From: Pachyseris speciosa
Taxonomy: Eukaryota; Cnidaria; Anthozoa; Scleractinia; Pachyseridae
Reading direction: 5' to 3'
Assembly: GCA_016490735.1 (NCBI GenBank)
Contig: JAEMWC010000612.1
Span: forward strand, 171,001-235,000
DNA length: 64,000 bases
Below are positions 29,919-42,771 of the stretch, one piece after another (position 1 is the first letter of the stretch; each line of letters opens with the position of its first letter). The notes below the pieces were generated by a model that worked only from the letters and a program-made list of their open reading frames with translations, searched no databases and had not been told where the DNA came from. The translations under genes and the position numbers were made by a program.

Positions 29919-30089
29919 CCTATAAACCATCGAAACTTATGGTAAGATCATGCTAGCTGTGTCATCTGTACACGTCAAGTTAATTCGCAAAAAGTGTTGG
30001 TAAATTAGCTACCATATATTTTGTTCCGTCCATCACAGGAGTGCAATTAAGGTTCCTGAAATATTAAATGCTACGGGTTGGTGGTATTT

Positions 30090-32830
30090 TTCCAGAGGAG
30101 GCAGGCGTAAAGATCGGTTTTCTTTTCTTGCGGCAGTAATATAACTTTGTGTGTCCAGACGACGTGAGAAAAATGCATTCAAAATCCATTATTTGGCTTT
30201 CTAGAATTAATTTAACGGTTTTCTCTTTGTCTTAGTTGGAAAGATCTCTTAAACTGAAAGGCTACACAATTTTTCAGTTTTCAACCATGGATGGCCATTG
30301 GTGATCAAGAAACCGCCATACATCATTCATTCAAATGTAAAAGAACTCATTTGACTGCAGTATTTTGATAAAAATTCATTTATATGAATATTTTCTATTA
30401 ACCGTTGGTAGCAGTATGAGACTGGTATGCTAGCTGTTCTGATTGTGGAGGTAACTGTTTCCAGCTGTTAATTCTTTCGAGACGTTGTCAAATACACTAT
30501 TCAATGAATTGAAAGAGAAATATAACGAAAGAATGGCAGACACACCGCGAATCCTAAAAAAAGAGTGTTTGAAGCCTTGCTTGCCTGGTGTGTTTCTTGC
30601 TTACTTGCTTTAATGTTTCGTGTTCCTTCCTGTTTTTCTTGCATATTTCTTCCCGTCTTGCCTAACTGATGTCCTTCTTCCTCGCCCGCTAGATTCTTCG
30701 ACCTTCTTCCTGCCTCGCTCGCTTTTATCCGCCGGTTCAGCGAAGTATTCATTCATCATTCATTCCTAATACCAGCATATCTAAGAGATCTGTTACAATT
30801 TGCATACAGGCTATCTTTCTACCATGTCAGTCAGTTATCAGGAGAAAGACAGTTCCGTTCAACAACAGGTGACACAATTTGAAGAATTTATACGTGTCGG
30901 CGAAATTGTTAACTGAACCAAAATTAGGAAAAAACACCGAACAAGCGCCAAGTTTTGGCGAACTCCCCGTAGCACACTGTGCATACATTTATTAAACTTT
31001 ATTTCATTTCATCGTGTTAGAGTTGCTAAAGATTCTAATTTCAGCTAACAAATAAGAAACAAACTAAACATAAAACTGTCAGATAAGCGTTGAAAATAAT
31101 ACCTTGTTTTACGGATGATTGTATGAAAACAAACACGTTGTTATGTCATTATCTTTTGTCTTTGGAATATTCACCGATCTTTTCTTCAATAAAATATCCA
31201 GGCCCGGCTAGGGGTTTTGGGTACACGGTATCTAGAGCTATTTTAATTCAGGTATATGGTATTTATATGTTACAATTCGGGTATAAAGTGTCTGGTTCTT
31301 CCTGAATTTTAGGTATTCGGCATACAGCCATGAATTAAATGCTTCAAGATAATGTTAGGTATTAAGCATCGCACGTTTCACAATTTTAAGGTATATTGGT
31401 ATCTTATGGGGAAAAAACTGGGTATATTGGTATCCCAAGATGAAATGAACTTTCCACGAACTTTCTAGGGAACTATTTTCTTTCCGAAAATGCTAGTTGA
31501 CTGACGTTTTTGACTGCCAAAAACAGCAATTACGACCTTTTCAATTTCGAAAACCTCTGGGTCTATGATTTCGCAATTGCGAATCTTTTAGGCCACGTTT
31601 TAGTTACGAAAATCCGAGTTCACTCTTTAAGTGTCGCCCGAAAGCACAAGACGAATTACTCTCCACCGAACAGATATCTACCGAAACTTGTCGCTGGGTG
31701 CCCCTGATATATTTTGTTTTGTCTTTTACAGCAGACATTTAAGATTAAGGTGATATTTCATCAGCGGAGGTAAACGTAAAGATGTTTCTTTTCTTGGGAC
31801 AGTAATAGAACTTTGCCTGTCCAGATGACGCACGAAAAAGGCATTCAAAAGCCATTATTGGTTGCCTAGAATTAATTTTGTGGTTTTCTTTCTCTCAGGT
31901 GAAAATACCTCTTAAACTGAAAGGGCTACACAATTTTTCATCCATGCATGGCCATCAGTGATGAAGAAACGTTCAGCCCAATGTAAAAAACTCATTCAGT
32001 GACTTCATTTGACAGTATTTTGTTAAGAATTCATTTACATTAGAGTTGGTAACAGAATGAGACCGGTACGCTAGCTGTTCTGTTTGTGGAGGTAAATTTC
32101 AAGCTGTTAATTAGTTTGGGACGCTGTCAATAAGCTATTCAACGAAATCAAAAGAAAAAGTGTAACGAAAGAATGGCACAAACACGAATACAGAAAAAGG
32201 AGTGTTGAAGCCTTGCTCGCCCTATGTTTCCTGTTTAGTCTGTTTTTATGTGTCCCTTCTTGTTTTTCTGCATATTTCTTCCCGTCCTGCCTTACTGGTT
32301 TCACACTTCCTCGCTCGCTATATTCTTCCTGGCTTGCTCGTTTATACGTCGGTTCAGCGCGATATTCTTATCTTTCATTCCTAATACCAACATAGCTAAA
32401 AGATAGGTTACAGTTTGTGTACAGGCTATCCAGTTCTCCATGCCACAATCCATGTTAGTCAGTCGTAATCAGGAGAAAGACAGTTCCGCTTAATTTTTCC
32501 TGCTTTCCCTAAAGCGGAATAAGCTCTTCCCCCACCTGAAGTCATCGTTTCAGATTTATTGCGTCTCGCTTCGTTCTAACGAGTGTGTTAAAAATACCTT
32601 CCGTGCGCGTATCTTCTGAAATTACCATTTCTCTCAGTCTTCTCGCTATTCATAGTAAATTATTTCGTCTTTTAATTTTCCACCTTGTATTTGTTGTCCC
32701 AGCCTCCTTTGTTATTTTAATTTTTTTGTGTTCACAATATTTATTTGTCTTACGGAGTCATTCCCTGTGCCACATCCGTGACCAAATTTACCCCCAACCG
32801 CTCCATCTTCACGATCAGACAACCATGCAG
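30090..32830. repeat. ~1.65-kb unit repeated in tandem, copies B and C
   Basis: Corresponding landmarks recur about 1.64-1.66 kb apart: GGCTACACAATTTTTCA (30262 and 31925), GCATATTTCTTCCCGTC (about 30640 and 32270), CGGTTCAGCG (about 30733 and 32352) and AGGAGAAAGACAGTTCCG (about 30840 and 32474). Copy A lies at 23.6 kb. Between the copies, 31190-31440 holds many GGTAT words (GGTATATTGGTATC), apparently a separate degraded repeat. Short frames here are not conserved between copies. Confidence 0.78.
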
Positions 32831-34399
32831 TTTTATGGACGGGCAATAAAAAAAATTAAATACACAATTAAAAGAAAAAAACACTGAAAAAGAGTACAAA
32901 TTAACGTCTACCACATGCAAAGAAACCACGGGTAAAATTTGTCTTAAAAGGATGTAATACGGTAAATTACATTTCTGGGGTGAAATCTTTTTATTCGCTT
33001 TTTCCTAAGACCTCAGCAAAGTCTGGGCATCTATAAAGCCACATTTCTTTTTATATCCAGAATATTCGAACGTGACACAATTTTTTTGTTGAAAGTGTAA
33101 AATTGTTCTTTAAAGTACATTTCCATTTCCTAATTAAGGTAGAGACCATCATAAAATATGATAAATTGTCAGCAGTGTTTTTGTTATGGCTATATACCGA
33201 ATCCAAACACAGTAAAGTTGAGGAAAGCGACCGCCTTTCCGTTTGACAAGCCTGCAAATTGTTCTAAGACTGTGTACCCAGTTAAACAAGCCTCTGAAAA
33301 AGAAAGAAGCTATTTACCGGAAACTTTACTAATGAAATCGCGGTCCTGTAAACACTCAATTTTTCGTAACTATAAAGTGGATAAGATATCCAAACATGAA
33401 ATAATTATCCTTCCAGCTGCATTTTAAAGATTTCATCTTGCATCGATTCAAACATTGATTGGCTCCAACCTTGCAAATTAGACCCTGCGGCAGGACAACT
33501 GCTCACCGACAGAATTACACGAAAATAGCTTTGAGGAACACGCATCTCTTTTGACTTTCATATGAGGGAGATAATGGCCATGATCTGTACAATGGAGACT
33601 GCCGCTTTTAGTCGCCTTCTTTAGGTGAGGAAAAATTAATATTGTCTACAGCTGTTCAATGAATGAGAGTCTTAAACAAAGCATTGATTGCCTTAAAATT
33701 GTTTTCATGCAGTCTTGGTGGGATATTGGATGAAAATTTGAATTTTAGACACACGGAATTCCAGCCATAAAGAAGTTGTCTTTAGTGTGGGTTTGCAATT
33801 TGTTCTCCAAGAACCTTAAACCCCCAGCCGAAGGAATTGTGAAGGTATTTTCTCAGTGCCATTCTATCTTTTTGTATTAATCAAACAAACTCTCCACTGT
33901 CGTTGTGGTCATATCGATATGACTCAAATTAGGCAAATTCTATGACAGTGTAAAAATAAATACTTCCAGATTTTGATTGGTAAGCTTTTACCGCACATAG
34001 TGTCTTTCGGTCATTCACAATCAACTTTGTCTGTATCTTTTAGTCTCATTAGGCGATAGATCGTCCAAAATAAATGGATCATTCCAGATTTTGAGGCAAT
34101 ATTATCCTTTTCTTAAGCAATCCTTTGTTTTAAAAAAGGGGACAACGAATTGTTAAATAAAATGCAAATGAATCACTTCTAATGAGAGGTAAACGAACCA
34201 ATGCATCCGGCATTATTCTCAGAACGATCGCTAAATGGTGCCGGTTTCATTAAACAAAAGCGAAAAACTCGTATTTATTTAAATTTTATTTCCTCTTCAG
34301 ATCTTCATAAAACGTGTGTTGATCTGCTTCCCTGATAGAAGCCTTCCGCACGAAGACAGCATCAGTCGCTTTGGCAAGACGTGTTCAACTTTTCTGAAG
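32831..34399. other. Intergenic and likely 5' region of the GPCR gene
   Basis: No gene recognised. A polypyrimidine tract and AG (TTTCCTCTTCAG, ending at 34300) lie 99 bp before the GPCR start and could be the acceptor of a 5'-UTR intron. Confidence 0.45.
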
Positions 34400-35659
34400 A
34401 TGTCGTGCAACGCCAACATGGTTAATCAGTCAGTAAAGGCTGCGACCAACAGCAGCAGTGTACCTTCGTACATTCCTGAACCAGAAGCGCTACGCATTGC
34501 TCGTATGGTCTTGTTCAGTCTGATAGCAGCGCTCGCTTTGGTTGGAAACTATGTGGTGTGTCGAGCAGTTTGGAGAAATCTTGGTCCCAAACCAATCGCA
34601 CATTACTTAGTCAGTAACTTGGCTTTCGCTGAAATTGTCAGCATGGTTTGTTTGGTGTTTACGTTCCACGCTTACGAACCGCCATATATTTGGAAGCTTG
34701 GACATGTGATGTGCAAGATTCTGGAACCTCTGCAAATAGCGAGTCTGTTGGTCGTCACAACAACTTTGGCCATCCTTGCTGTGTATCGCTGTGTTTTGCT
34801 CATCAAGCCAATGGTAACAAAACCAACTCGCAGACAAACATGCTGTGTTATACTGTTGTCGTGGGTGGGGTCCTTTGCGCTGTCAGTTCCTGGAGGACAT
34901 TTTCGTGTGGTGATTTCATATGGTGACAACTGCGACACTCATGTTTGTGAAGAAGTGTTTCCTGAAGGCCTTAAGCACATCCAGCACATTTACACTATCT
35001 CTCTTTTCGTGATCAACTTTGTCCTGCCACTCGTGGTAATGGCGATTTCTTACTCCTTGGTCAGCAGAAAGATCAGAGAACACATCTTCGTCATAAAAAG
35101 GCTTCGAGACGAGCAGAGCAAGGCGTTGTCTTCCGTCACCCAGTGTTCCGTTTGTGTAGAGGAACAAAGTCCGAAAAGAGGCAGTATGGTCATCCAGACA
35201 CCCGAAGTAAACGAAGAAGAGATTGAACTCAAGAACATAAAAAACGACAGTAAGAAAGAAAAATGTGGAAATCGTTATGGAAAAGGGTCTGCCAAGTATG
35301 TAAGTCTTGAAGAACAGGAGGAGAAGAAGGAGTCCCATGAAAAACCTGCAGATGATCAGATGCCCACTCAGAATCAGAACAAAAATGCTTTTGAGCTTGA
35401 AAACGATCTGCTTAAAATGGTTTATGCCTTGGTTTTAATTTTTTTAGTTTGTTACATTCCTTATCAGGTGCAGTTTCTTATGTACGAATTTAAAGTCAAA
35501 GCGTTTGAGGTCTGGCCGCATAGGTATACTTTTAGCAGAATTGTACATATCCTGGCCTGCTTACCAAGCGCCTTGCATCCAATATGTTATGGAATGATGA
35601 GCAAGTTTTATCACAAGGCGTTTATCAGAATCATAGCTTGTAGAAAGTACAAGACTTAA
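34400..35659 (+). CDS. Class A G-protein-coupled receptor (neuropeptide-receptor-like), copy 1
   Basis: A 419-residue seven-transmembrane receptor at the plasma membrane. The ATG at 34400 is chosen because the paralogue at 52410 starts with the same MSCNANMVNQ; the frame is open 28 codons further up. N-glycosylation sites NQS (9-11) and NSS (17-19) lie in the N-terminus. TM1 has GN (49-50) and TM2 LAFAE (74-78). Cys105 can pair with Cys178 or Cys183 in loop 2. The DRY motif is replaced by VYRC (128-131), TM4 Trp is at 155, TM6 has CYIPYQ, and TM7 HPICY replaces NPxxY. Intracellular loop 3 is long, charged and Lys/Glu-rich. It is intronless in its coding part. The ligand is unknown; a peptide is my inference from overall style. 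Confidence 0.9.
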   Translation: MSCNANMVNQSVKAATNSSSVPSYIPEPEALRIARMVLFSLIAALALVGNYVVCRAVWRNLGPKPIAHYLVSNLAFAEIVSMVCLVFTFHAYEPPYIWKLGHVMCKILEPLQIASLLVVTTTLAILAVYRCVLLIKPMVTKPTRRQTCCVILLSWVGSFALSVPGGHFRVVISYGDNCDTHVCEEVFPEGLKHIQHIYTISLFVINFVLPLVVMAISYSLVSRKIREHIFVIKRLRDEQSKALSSVTQCSVCVEEQSPKRGSMVIQTPEVNEEEIELKNIKNDSKKEKCGNRYGKGSAKYVSLEEQEEKKESHEKPADDQMPTQNQNKNAFELENDLLKMVYALVLIFLVCYIPYQVQFLMYEFKVKAFEVWPHRYTFSRIVHILACLPSALHPICYGMMSKFYHKAFIRIIACRKYKT

Positions 35660-38600
35660 AGGCAGATGAATTTTATCAACCACTGTGAAATCTTTGTTAA
35701 TTAAGCATTTTCCCGAATGCTCTGAGAGCAGGAGAGTTGTATTCCATTATGTAAAGTTGATAAGTGATAAAAATAGGCATTTAATATCCCGCAAATTAAC
35801 TTCACTGTAAGGACACTGCTGAGCTGTATTGATGAGTGTGATTTAAGCGATTTTTAATTAAGTAACGTAAGCAATTACTCTAGTCAATCAGAACAGACGG
35901 AAACAGCGCAATGAACCAATCAAAATTCGACACAATTAAATGTGACCGATGTCAAGCGCGCAGAAAACGCACGCTTGCAAGTCGTGAGTGGTTTCGGTTT
36001 TGTTTCTCATTGGTTGAGAAAGTTGCGCGAGTTTAGGCAACCAATCACTGAGCGAAGTAAAGAAAACCCAATTGAACGAGAATTGCTTTGAAAACCAATT
36101 GAAAACCACTCTATAACATTGCATTTAACATGTTACCAAGAATATAAAACAAAAACCAAAACAGCTCTTTATTCTAACTGTTAGTTGGCGAAATTGGGCG
36201 ATTTTGTAGAGTGCGATCACAATGTAAAATAGCCAAAGTACTAAGCAACAGAAATAAAAAGCAAACTTTAATATCTCAGTTTTAGTATTATTGGGCTTAT
36301 TGTTGTTATTTCTTCTCCTTGATGGTGGGCATTTCCACTTTTTCAATCGAGCATCACCAGGTGACAACAGTGTCATTTTCAATTTGAACAATTAGGACCC
36401 GTTATGACTTTCAATTTTGAGAGCCTACTGATGTCCTTGTGTCACATATTTCAAATTTCATCGACATGCTGGATGGTCCTGTTTGATCGGCAAGGGAACA
36501 CTTAATGCGGTCTCTTGTCGGTAATTATCTCATGCACAGAAAAGCTTCGGATATTTCTCTTACAAGTAATACCAAGTTATGAATATTGACTTGAATGAGC
36601 CGAAATAAACCAAGAAGCGTTCTCAAGTTAAATCAACTGAGAACAGTTGCTGAGTCCTCTCCTGGCGCCACTTGCACGCTCTAACATGATGAAGTCGTGG
36701 CGGAGCAAGGCTATTATTGATTTGCTTGCAAAATATGATGATTAGTCCAACGAATCAAAGGAAATAATTAAAGGGAAAAAGTAATAACGTAGCAGTAGGT
36801 GAAAGACATTTGGTTCAGGCATACATTGCTGTCCATTTTCTGTCAAATTCTATGATTATTTTGTTATTCTTAGTGCAAGTTAATATTTTCTTTTCATTTT
36901 TCCCTTGAATACCTGTTATACTTTTTCCTTCTCGAACCCCACAGATACAGTTCTCCAATAATTAACAAGTGGTTCTGTAAAGTGAGAACAAGGAAGTGAG
37001 AACACAGAACACCACATCTCGCAGAAAGTTGAAAGCTGAAAGTACCATTTTATGAAGTTTGAGAAGTATGATTCGAAAGTACTCTAAAATTGTAACAATT
37101 AAACATGAAATGATGCAAGGTTTCAGCTTTGCGTCTAATTTAGAATTTTATAGGAAAACGTTTGGGGACAATTTTCTCGTCGCCTGGTTAAGGTAAAGGG
37201 TTAACTAGTGTTCTTGGCCGCAGCTAGGTACAGTGCAACTTTTGTTTGACACATGAATGGCTTTGTTTTTTTGGAAGGAGGGAGAAGAAGTGGGAGATGT
37301 CCGGAGGGAAGGGAGAGAGGGGAGGGGTATGATAGGCGCTTTAAAATTAAATAACAAATTTTCTTTTTAATTTATATGGTCCCAAATTACTGTAAAGTCA
37401 GTCTCTTTTGATATTCCTATCACCAGGTTCCAGGTTTGTTGTAGAATCTCCTGTGCAGTCCTTTTTTTCGTCGTCTCTTTTTTTATATCTAAGACATCGT
37501 AATAACAGTGATGACAGTGGCTATTGAGTAAAAATGAAATAGAAACAGTAGTTTACTCTTAAGAGGCAACAATGTTTAATTAAGTGGTAGTCATCATTGT
37601 CTATTGAAACAATGTGAATATAATGGCTGTCATCATTGTTAGTCGGTTCCCCTTTTATTACCGTATAGTACGTTGAAGGTCTTTGGTCAATAACTGAAAA
37701 TACTATACATGAATAGGAATATATGAAGATCATATATTGGCCTCCGGATTAGACAACGTGAACGATATTTGGTATTGGCATTGGCCATTTCGAAGTTGCG
37801 CAGAGAACTGACACGGGGTAAGTTTCAAGTGTTACTCCATCAATAAAATGAAACCATCACATGAAACGTTGAGATTGACCATTTCTCACGAGCCAGTGAT
37901 AACCGGAAGTTAAAAAATCTCCCAAGTCTGGTTGCTAATGAGTGAGGTCATAGGTCTGCATTGGAGCCGTCAACGTACTCGATTTGCGGTCACATTGTGG
38001 GAACGTCCTAGCCCACCTTCTATAATAACTGATCATCTGAAGTAACACGAATCTTCGAAAGAAGTATTGTGTAAACACGCTTCAGCAGCAGAATTTAATT
38101 TAACGCCGTGCGGCACGCTTACGTAGTGTGCTCATGGCATTTTATGGTTTTACTTGAATGATAAAACGCTAGTTTCATCAAATGTTATGCGTTAGCGATG
38201 GCCGCGATTCGTTGAAATTTTCGAGGGGATTGTCGGCTATTTCCGCATGTGATGGCCAGAAGTTACAGCGATTGACGCTTTCTCATACCACTGACGCCCA
38301 ACCGACTTTGGTAAGTTGTAGTTACATTCTAAGACGACGTAAATCGCCTTTGGACAATTTCTAAAAGCAGAAATACGAGCAAAAAAGGTCGGATGGATTC
38401 GACTTTCGATTGGTAGGTCTGGTAGGAATCGCCCGCGCAGTTATTTATATATAGCAAAGTTAAACTGGCGGCAAATGCGAAGCCCCGAAAGACGCGCGCA
38501 ATCTTATCGATCCACGATAATGGAAATGGGGTTGGCGAGGGGGCTCTGGAGATATGGATACCTGTATCTTTTACATAGCTGTTACCTGTCCAAGCACAAA

Positions 38601-38867
38601 AATATTATATGAGACAACTATTTCTTCCACTTGTTGTGGTGATTAAAGTAGTGGCAGCTTGAAAATTGAAAATTGTTGTTGCCTAAAATTATCGTTCATA
38701 AACAGCTTCTGAAATGTACGCACTTCATTGTTAATTACTTCTAAATAATGTTTGATATGCTTAAACTACCAAGCAGTTTAGAGCTCTATGTTTGTATGTG
38801 TGATGAAAAAAAAAACCAACACAATAGTAAAATATTCAAGTGATCTGGCATACCATAAAAAAAAAAC
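35660..38867. other. Intergenic, no supported gene
   Basis: Between 35880 and 36110 there are several ACCAATCA/TTGGTTGA words in both orientations, suggesting a degraded palindromic repeat. The G/A-rich stretch at 37280-37330 is simple sequence. No ORF of note. Confidence 0.45.
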
Positions 38868-39250
38868 TAGGCAAATGTTGTATATCTTTCCTGGTTCATC
38901 CTTTTTCTGGCATCACCTGTATGCCTGAGTGCTTCTGGGATATAGAACATGAATATATTTTTTTTTTAATGCAGATATAAATCTAGGCAAATGTTCTATA
39001 TCCTTTCTGGTTCATCCAGGTTGAAGCCCTGGCATCACTGTATGTCTGAGTGCTTCTGGGATATATAACATGAATAATTTTTTTAAATGCAAATAAAAAT
39101 CCAGGCAAATGTTCTATATCCTTTCTGGTTGATCCAGGTTGAAGTCCTGGCATCAGTGTATGCCTGAGTGCTTCTGGGATATATAACATGAATAGTTTTT
39201 TAAATGCAGATACAAATCTGAGCAAATGTTCTATAACCTTGATGCTTTTA
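38868..39250. repeat. Tandem repeat, ~116-bp unit, about 3.3 copies
   Basis: Units start AGGCAAATGTT-TATATC near 38868, 38983, 39102 and 39220. They contain TTCTGGTTCATCCAGGTTGA, TGGCATCA-TGTATG-CTGAG and TGCTTCTGGGATATA-AACAT. The open minus-strand frame through it is a product of the repeat. Confidence 0.85.
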
Positions 39251-39904
39251 GGTTGAACAGAGACCATGTTATGGACTTTAAAACGCAGTTCAAAATCCAC
39301 ACAAACGTATTTAATTTTGAGGCTGCGTCCCCCAAAACCATATAAACTCTTAATAATATTTTTCAGTTTTGAGACTTCAATAAAAACAAAACGCAAACTG
39401 CGGTGATAAAAATTTGCATTAAATACATTTCTATTAAAAACTTGATGTTTCGTATGCCACAACATACATCTACAGAAGTGATCGTTATTTCGATAACAAG
39501 TGAATTAAAATTTAATGTACAAAGCAAAAGACTGGAAACTAGTAAATATCGAACAACAAACGTCTTACTGAGTAGTGCGAAAATAACAAAACTAATTAAT
39601 AAAGATAAAGTTTCTCACTGCCAGCGTTTTCGTTTAGGGATCAATAGAGACTCCTTTAATATATAGATTTAGCCAAGCTTAAAAGCGGAGCTCCACGATT
39701 ATTATTTTTTTACTGGTATTGAAGAACACCGCACGGCTTTCCTTGCGCCAATATTTTATGTTTAGAGCAGTCAACGGGAATTGACCGCGGTTCAAAAACA
39801 TCAAAACAATACAAGAAAACAATACAGTCGACGCGTGTGTTTGTTCAAAAACAAATTTAGCAATCACAGAATTATCAAATATTTTCATCCAACATCGTTG
39901 GACG

Positions 39905-40235
39905 AGCATGTTTGACGGTTTAGCCACCTCTCACAATAGTGCATTAAATGGCTTTCCATGTTTGATCGAAATCAAACATGTTCATCCAAAATTTCGCACT
40001 ACGAACAAATGTTTGATCGTTTAGCCACCTCAACAAACAAATCGTGCACAAACGGTAAAAAGCAACCAAATGAGCCACGTAACGTCGAAAATTTCAGCAA
40101 TAATATGCAAAAATCATTTTTTTTGGACTCACTTGGTCCCGTGTTTGGTCAAACATTGTTTTGCGTTTAGCCACCAAACGTTATGCTTGACAAACACTAT
40201 AATGGAAGAAAATGTTTGATCCTTTAGCCGGGACT
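39905..40235. repeat. Dispersed TGTTTGA-C-TTTAGCC words
   Basis: TGTTTGACGGTTTAGCCACC (39909), TGTTTGATCGTTTAGCCACC (40010), TTTTGCGTTTAGCCACCAAA (about 40160) and TGTTTGATCCTTTAGCC (about 40213), plus a palindrome CATGTTTGATCGAAATCAAACATG arrangement at 39957-39980. It is probably a foldback-type repeat. Confidence 0.55.
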
Positions 40236-41480
40236 TAACAAACATATTTCATAGTACGTTAAGTTTAGACATAGCTTAAATGTCGTAGAAAAGAGAAAAA
40301 CGAAAACAATCCTGATAGTTTGGATAGGTAATTGCATGGGGCCGAGTAAATATCACTTGTGCCAGTTTTCAGAAAGTTGCTGAAATTGCCCTCATCGCGC
40401 AAAACATAAGTGATACTAATCCTTAATTTTACGAGGATTCATTGCGATTACGTGTTAATAACATAAGGGCAAACGTTTCTTTCAGTTCTTAACACTGCAG
40501 AAACACAGACGCCGAAAAACATGTGCAGTCAGCCAAGTGGAGGAAAACACTCGTTCGCTTGTAAAACAACAAACAAACAATTCGACTAGCTACTCTTTGT
40601 GTCCAAAACGAGTACACTGTTATTTATATCCAGTCGAGACAGAAATACAAGTTTCCTTCCTGAACAAAATTAACAACGATTAAACCAAATGCTAAGCTTC
40701 AATTTATTTAAGTTACCTGTGTTGTCGAGCTTTCTACCACTTGAAAATACGCATCGATCCACTATAGTAAAAACACGCATCTACAAAAATAGCAAACGGT
40801 TTGTTCAAAGAAAGAACTTCTTCCAGCAAGTGTGAGCTACTCGTTCCTGCCATTAATGCCGGTGAGTTGTTAAGAACTTTCTTGGTGAGCTGCAAGATCT
40901 CGCGGTAAAGTGAACAAGCCCTGAAGCGTTAAATCATTTTGTTTTTCAACCACACAATCCGGGCGCCATAGAAGTGGATCCAAAAATTGAAGAATTTCCT
41001 GCGAACAACCTTTTGCTCTTCCATTTTCCAGTTGAAAATTCACCTTCCGGAGTATCTTTTAAGTTGTTCTTGATTTTTATGCCCTTCAGTTATGCGAATT
41101 AAGAGACAGAAACTGAACTTCGAAGATGATGTTGATTTGCTCAAAATGAAGACACCAACTGAATGTGAAATCTCGAGCCGCAGAAAGCGCGCGAAATATT
41201 AAGCCTCGTTGTGGCTTGGGTGTCTCGTTTTGGTTAAATTAACTTGACTTGAGCCTGCGATCCAATTGAAAACCATTACCTAACCAGCGGTCAACTTCAA
41301 AAAAACAGCGGACCTCGATGAGCTCTAACTTGAGCCCGCGATATGGTCACGTGATACTGGTCAGCGGAAACCTTGTTTTGACAGGTGTCAATTAGCCATG
41401 ACACGGATGCCCTATATCAAAGATCTACGCTGTAAACTAGGTGATCAGCTGGAGTATGGCCGCCATGTTGGATTATTATG

Positions 41481-41511
<31 letters not shown>

Positions 41512-41561
41512 GACTCCGTCGTCGTGCGTACGCGCCCACGAGCAATACCGCTAGCCATTTT

Positions 41562-41593
<32 letters not shown>

Positions 41594-42470
41594 AGGTATG
41601 GTGCTCCGACGGAGCTCCGCTATTATACTATGGATGTCTGATGGAGCGGTGCTAGGATTTCAAAATGATCCCATTTTATGTTATGGTTGGTAGAGAAAAT
41701 TGATTCGTGACAGTTACTGTAAGCGCTTTGAAATGCTTTGTTTTTTGGTAATGTAATCGACGTTTCGTTTTCCCAATATAAAATCACTACAGACCCGGCA
41801 GCTAGCTTAAACAACTTTAGACCTAAATGAACGAACAGGTTTGTCCTTGTAAAGGGAAACTGAAGGATTTGATTTTTTTCGTGTTTTGGAAACTCATTTT
41901 GAGGTTAAAACAATTATTTACACATGATTTAGCTGTTAAGATAAGTGCTTGCTTTGATGTGCCACGAAAGGTAAACCCGGACCAAAGACAGAAAAATACC
42001 TATGGCGTATCACTGCAAAGAGTGAAAGAACTTTGAGAACACACAACACTGTGTTGTTGCATGAAATATGTATACGTTACATGTTTGTTTACATGTTTTA
42101 TGTTCGTTATATGTCATGTAGACATCTCTTTTTATGTGTAACTGCTTTTGATATAACTATGAACACCAATTTTACTCGTTAAGATCGTCGGTGACCCCTA
42201 CCTTTTTTTACACGAATCATTTACTCTAATTATCCTCTACCAAAACTGATGAAATGAAAAAAATCTCAGAGTAAGAAGTAACATTTTTTTTTTAATTTTC
42301 GTCCGTTGTGCCATCAAATTCCGGAAGCACTTATGAAGACGCTCGTTGAGGATTAGATTCAATGTATACGACGTCCCTAATGGTGTGAAATTATTTTAAA
42401 ATATCCACTCCTTAAGACCTATGCAAAGAAATCTTCACTTAACCAGTTTATTTCTATGATTTTTGATAGC
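40236..42470. other. Intergenic with likely degraded interspersed repeats
   Basis: No gene recognised. The stretch at 41260-41640 (TTGAGCCCGCGATATGGTCA and neighbours) has the look of an anthozoan interspersed repeat, but there is no second copy in the window to prove it. Confidence 0.35.
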
Positions 42471-42676
42471 TCTTCTAGGATAAGGACGATAAACCGTAGG
42501 CCCCGTCTCACAACTCTTCATAATTGATTCTGTGGGACGTAAAAGAACCCACACACTGTTCGAAAAGAGTAGGGGTCGTAGTTCCCGGTGTGGTAGTCTA
42601 TCTCTCATCTGATGATAAAGTGCTCGGAGATATTAGCTGCACAAGCTACTCTAAAAATTCGAGGGTAAATAAAGTG
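42471..42676 (+). repeat. SINE, 5'-truncated copy
   Basis: Matches about 5215-5420 with few changes (GGATAAGGACGATAAACCGT, GATTCTGTGGGACGTAAAAG, GATATTAGCTGCACAAGC) and ends GAGGGTAAATAAAGTG. The tRNA-like head is missing. It leads directly into the ATGT microsatellite. Confidence 0.9.
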
Positions 42677-42771
42677 ATGTATGTATGTATGTATGTATGT
42701 ATGTATGTATGTATGTATGTATGTATGTATGTATGTATGTATGTATGTATGTATGTATGTATGTATGTATG
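42677..42771 (+). repeat. (ATGT)n microsatellite at the SINE tail
   Basis: About 24 perfect ATGT units following the SINE body; the other SINE copy ends in a short ATGT-like tail, so this array probably grew from the SINE tail. It encodes MYVCMYVC in every frame, which is not a gene. Confidence 0.95.

Noticed and set aside
34607..35338. Minus-strand ORFs opposite the GPCR
   Set aside because: Antisense shadows; the same shadows appear opposite the paralogue at 52 kb.
38983..39465. 160-codon minus-strand ORF
   Set aside because: Spans the ~116-bp tandem repeat; the repeated FKK-IPEALRHT peptide reflects the DNA repeat.
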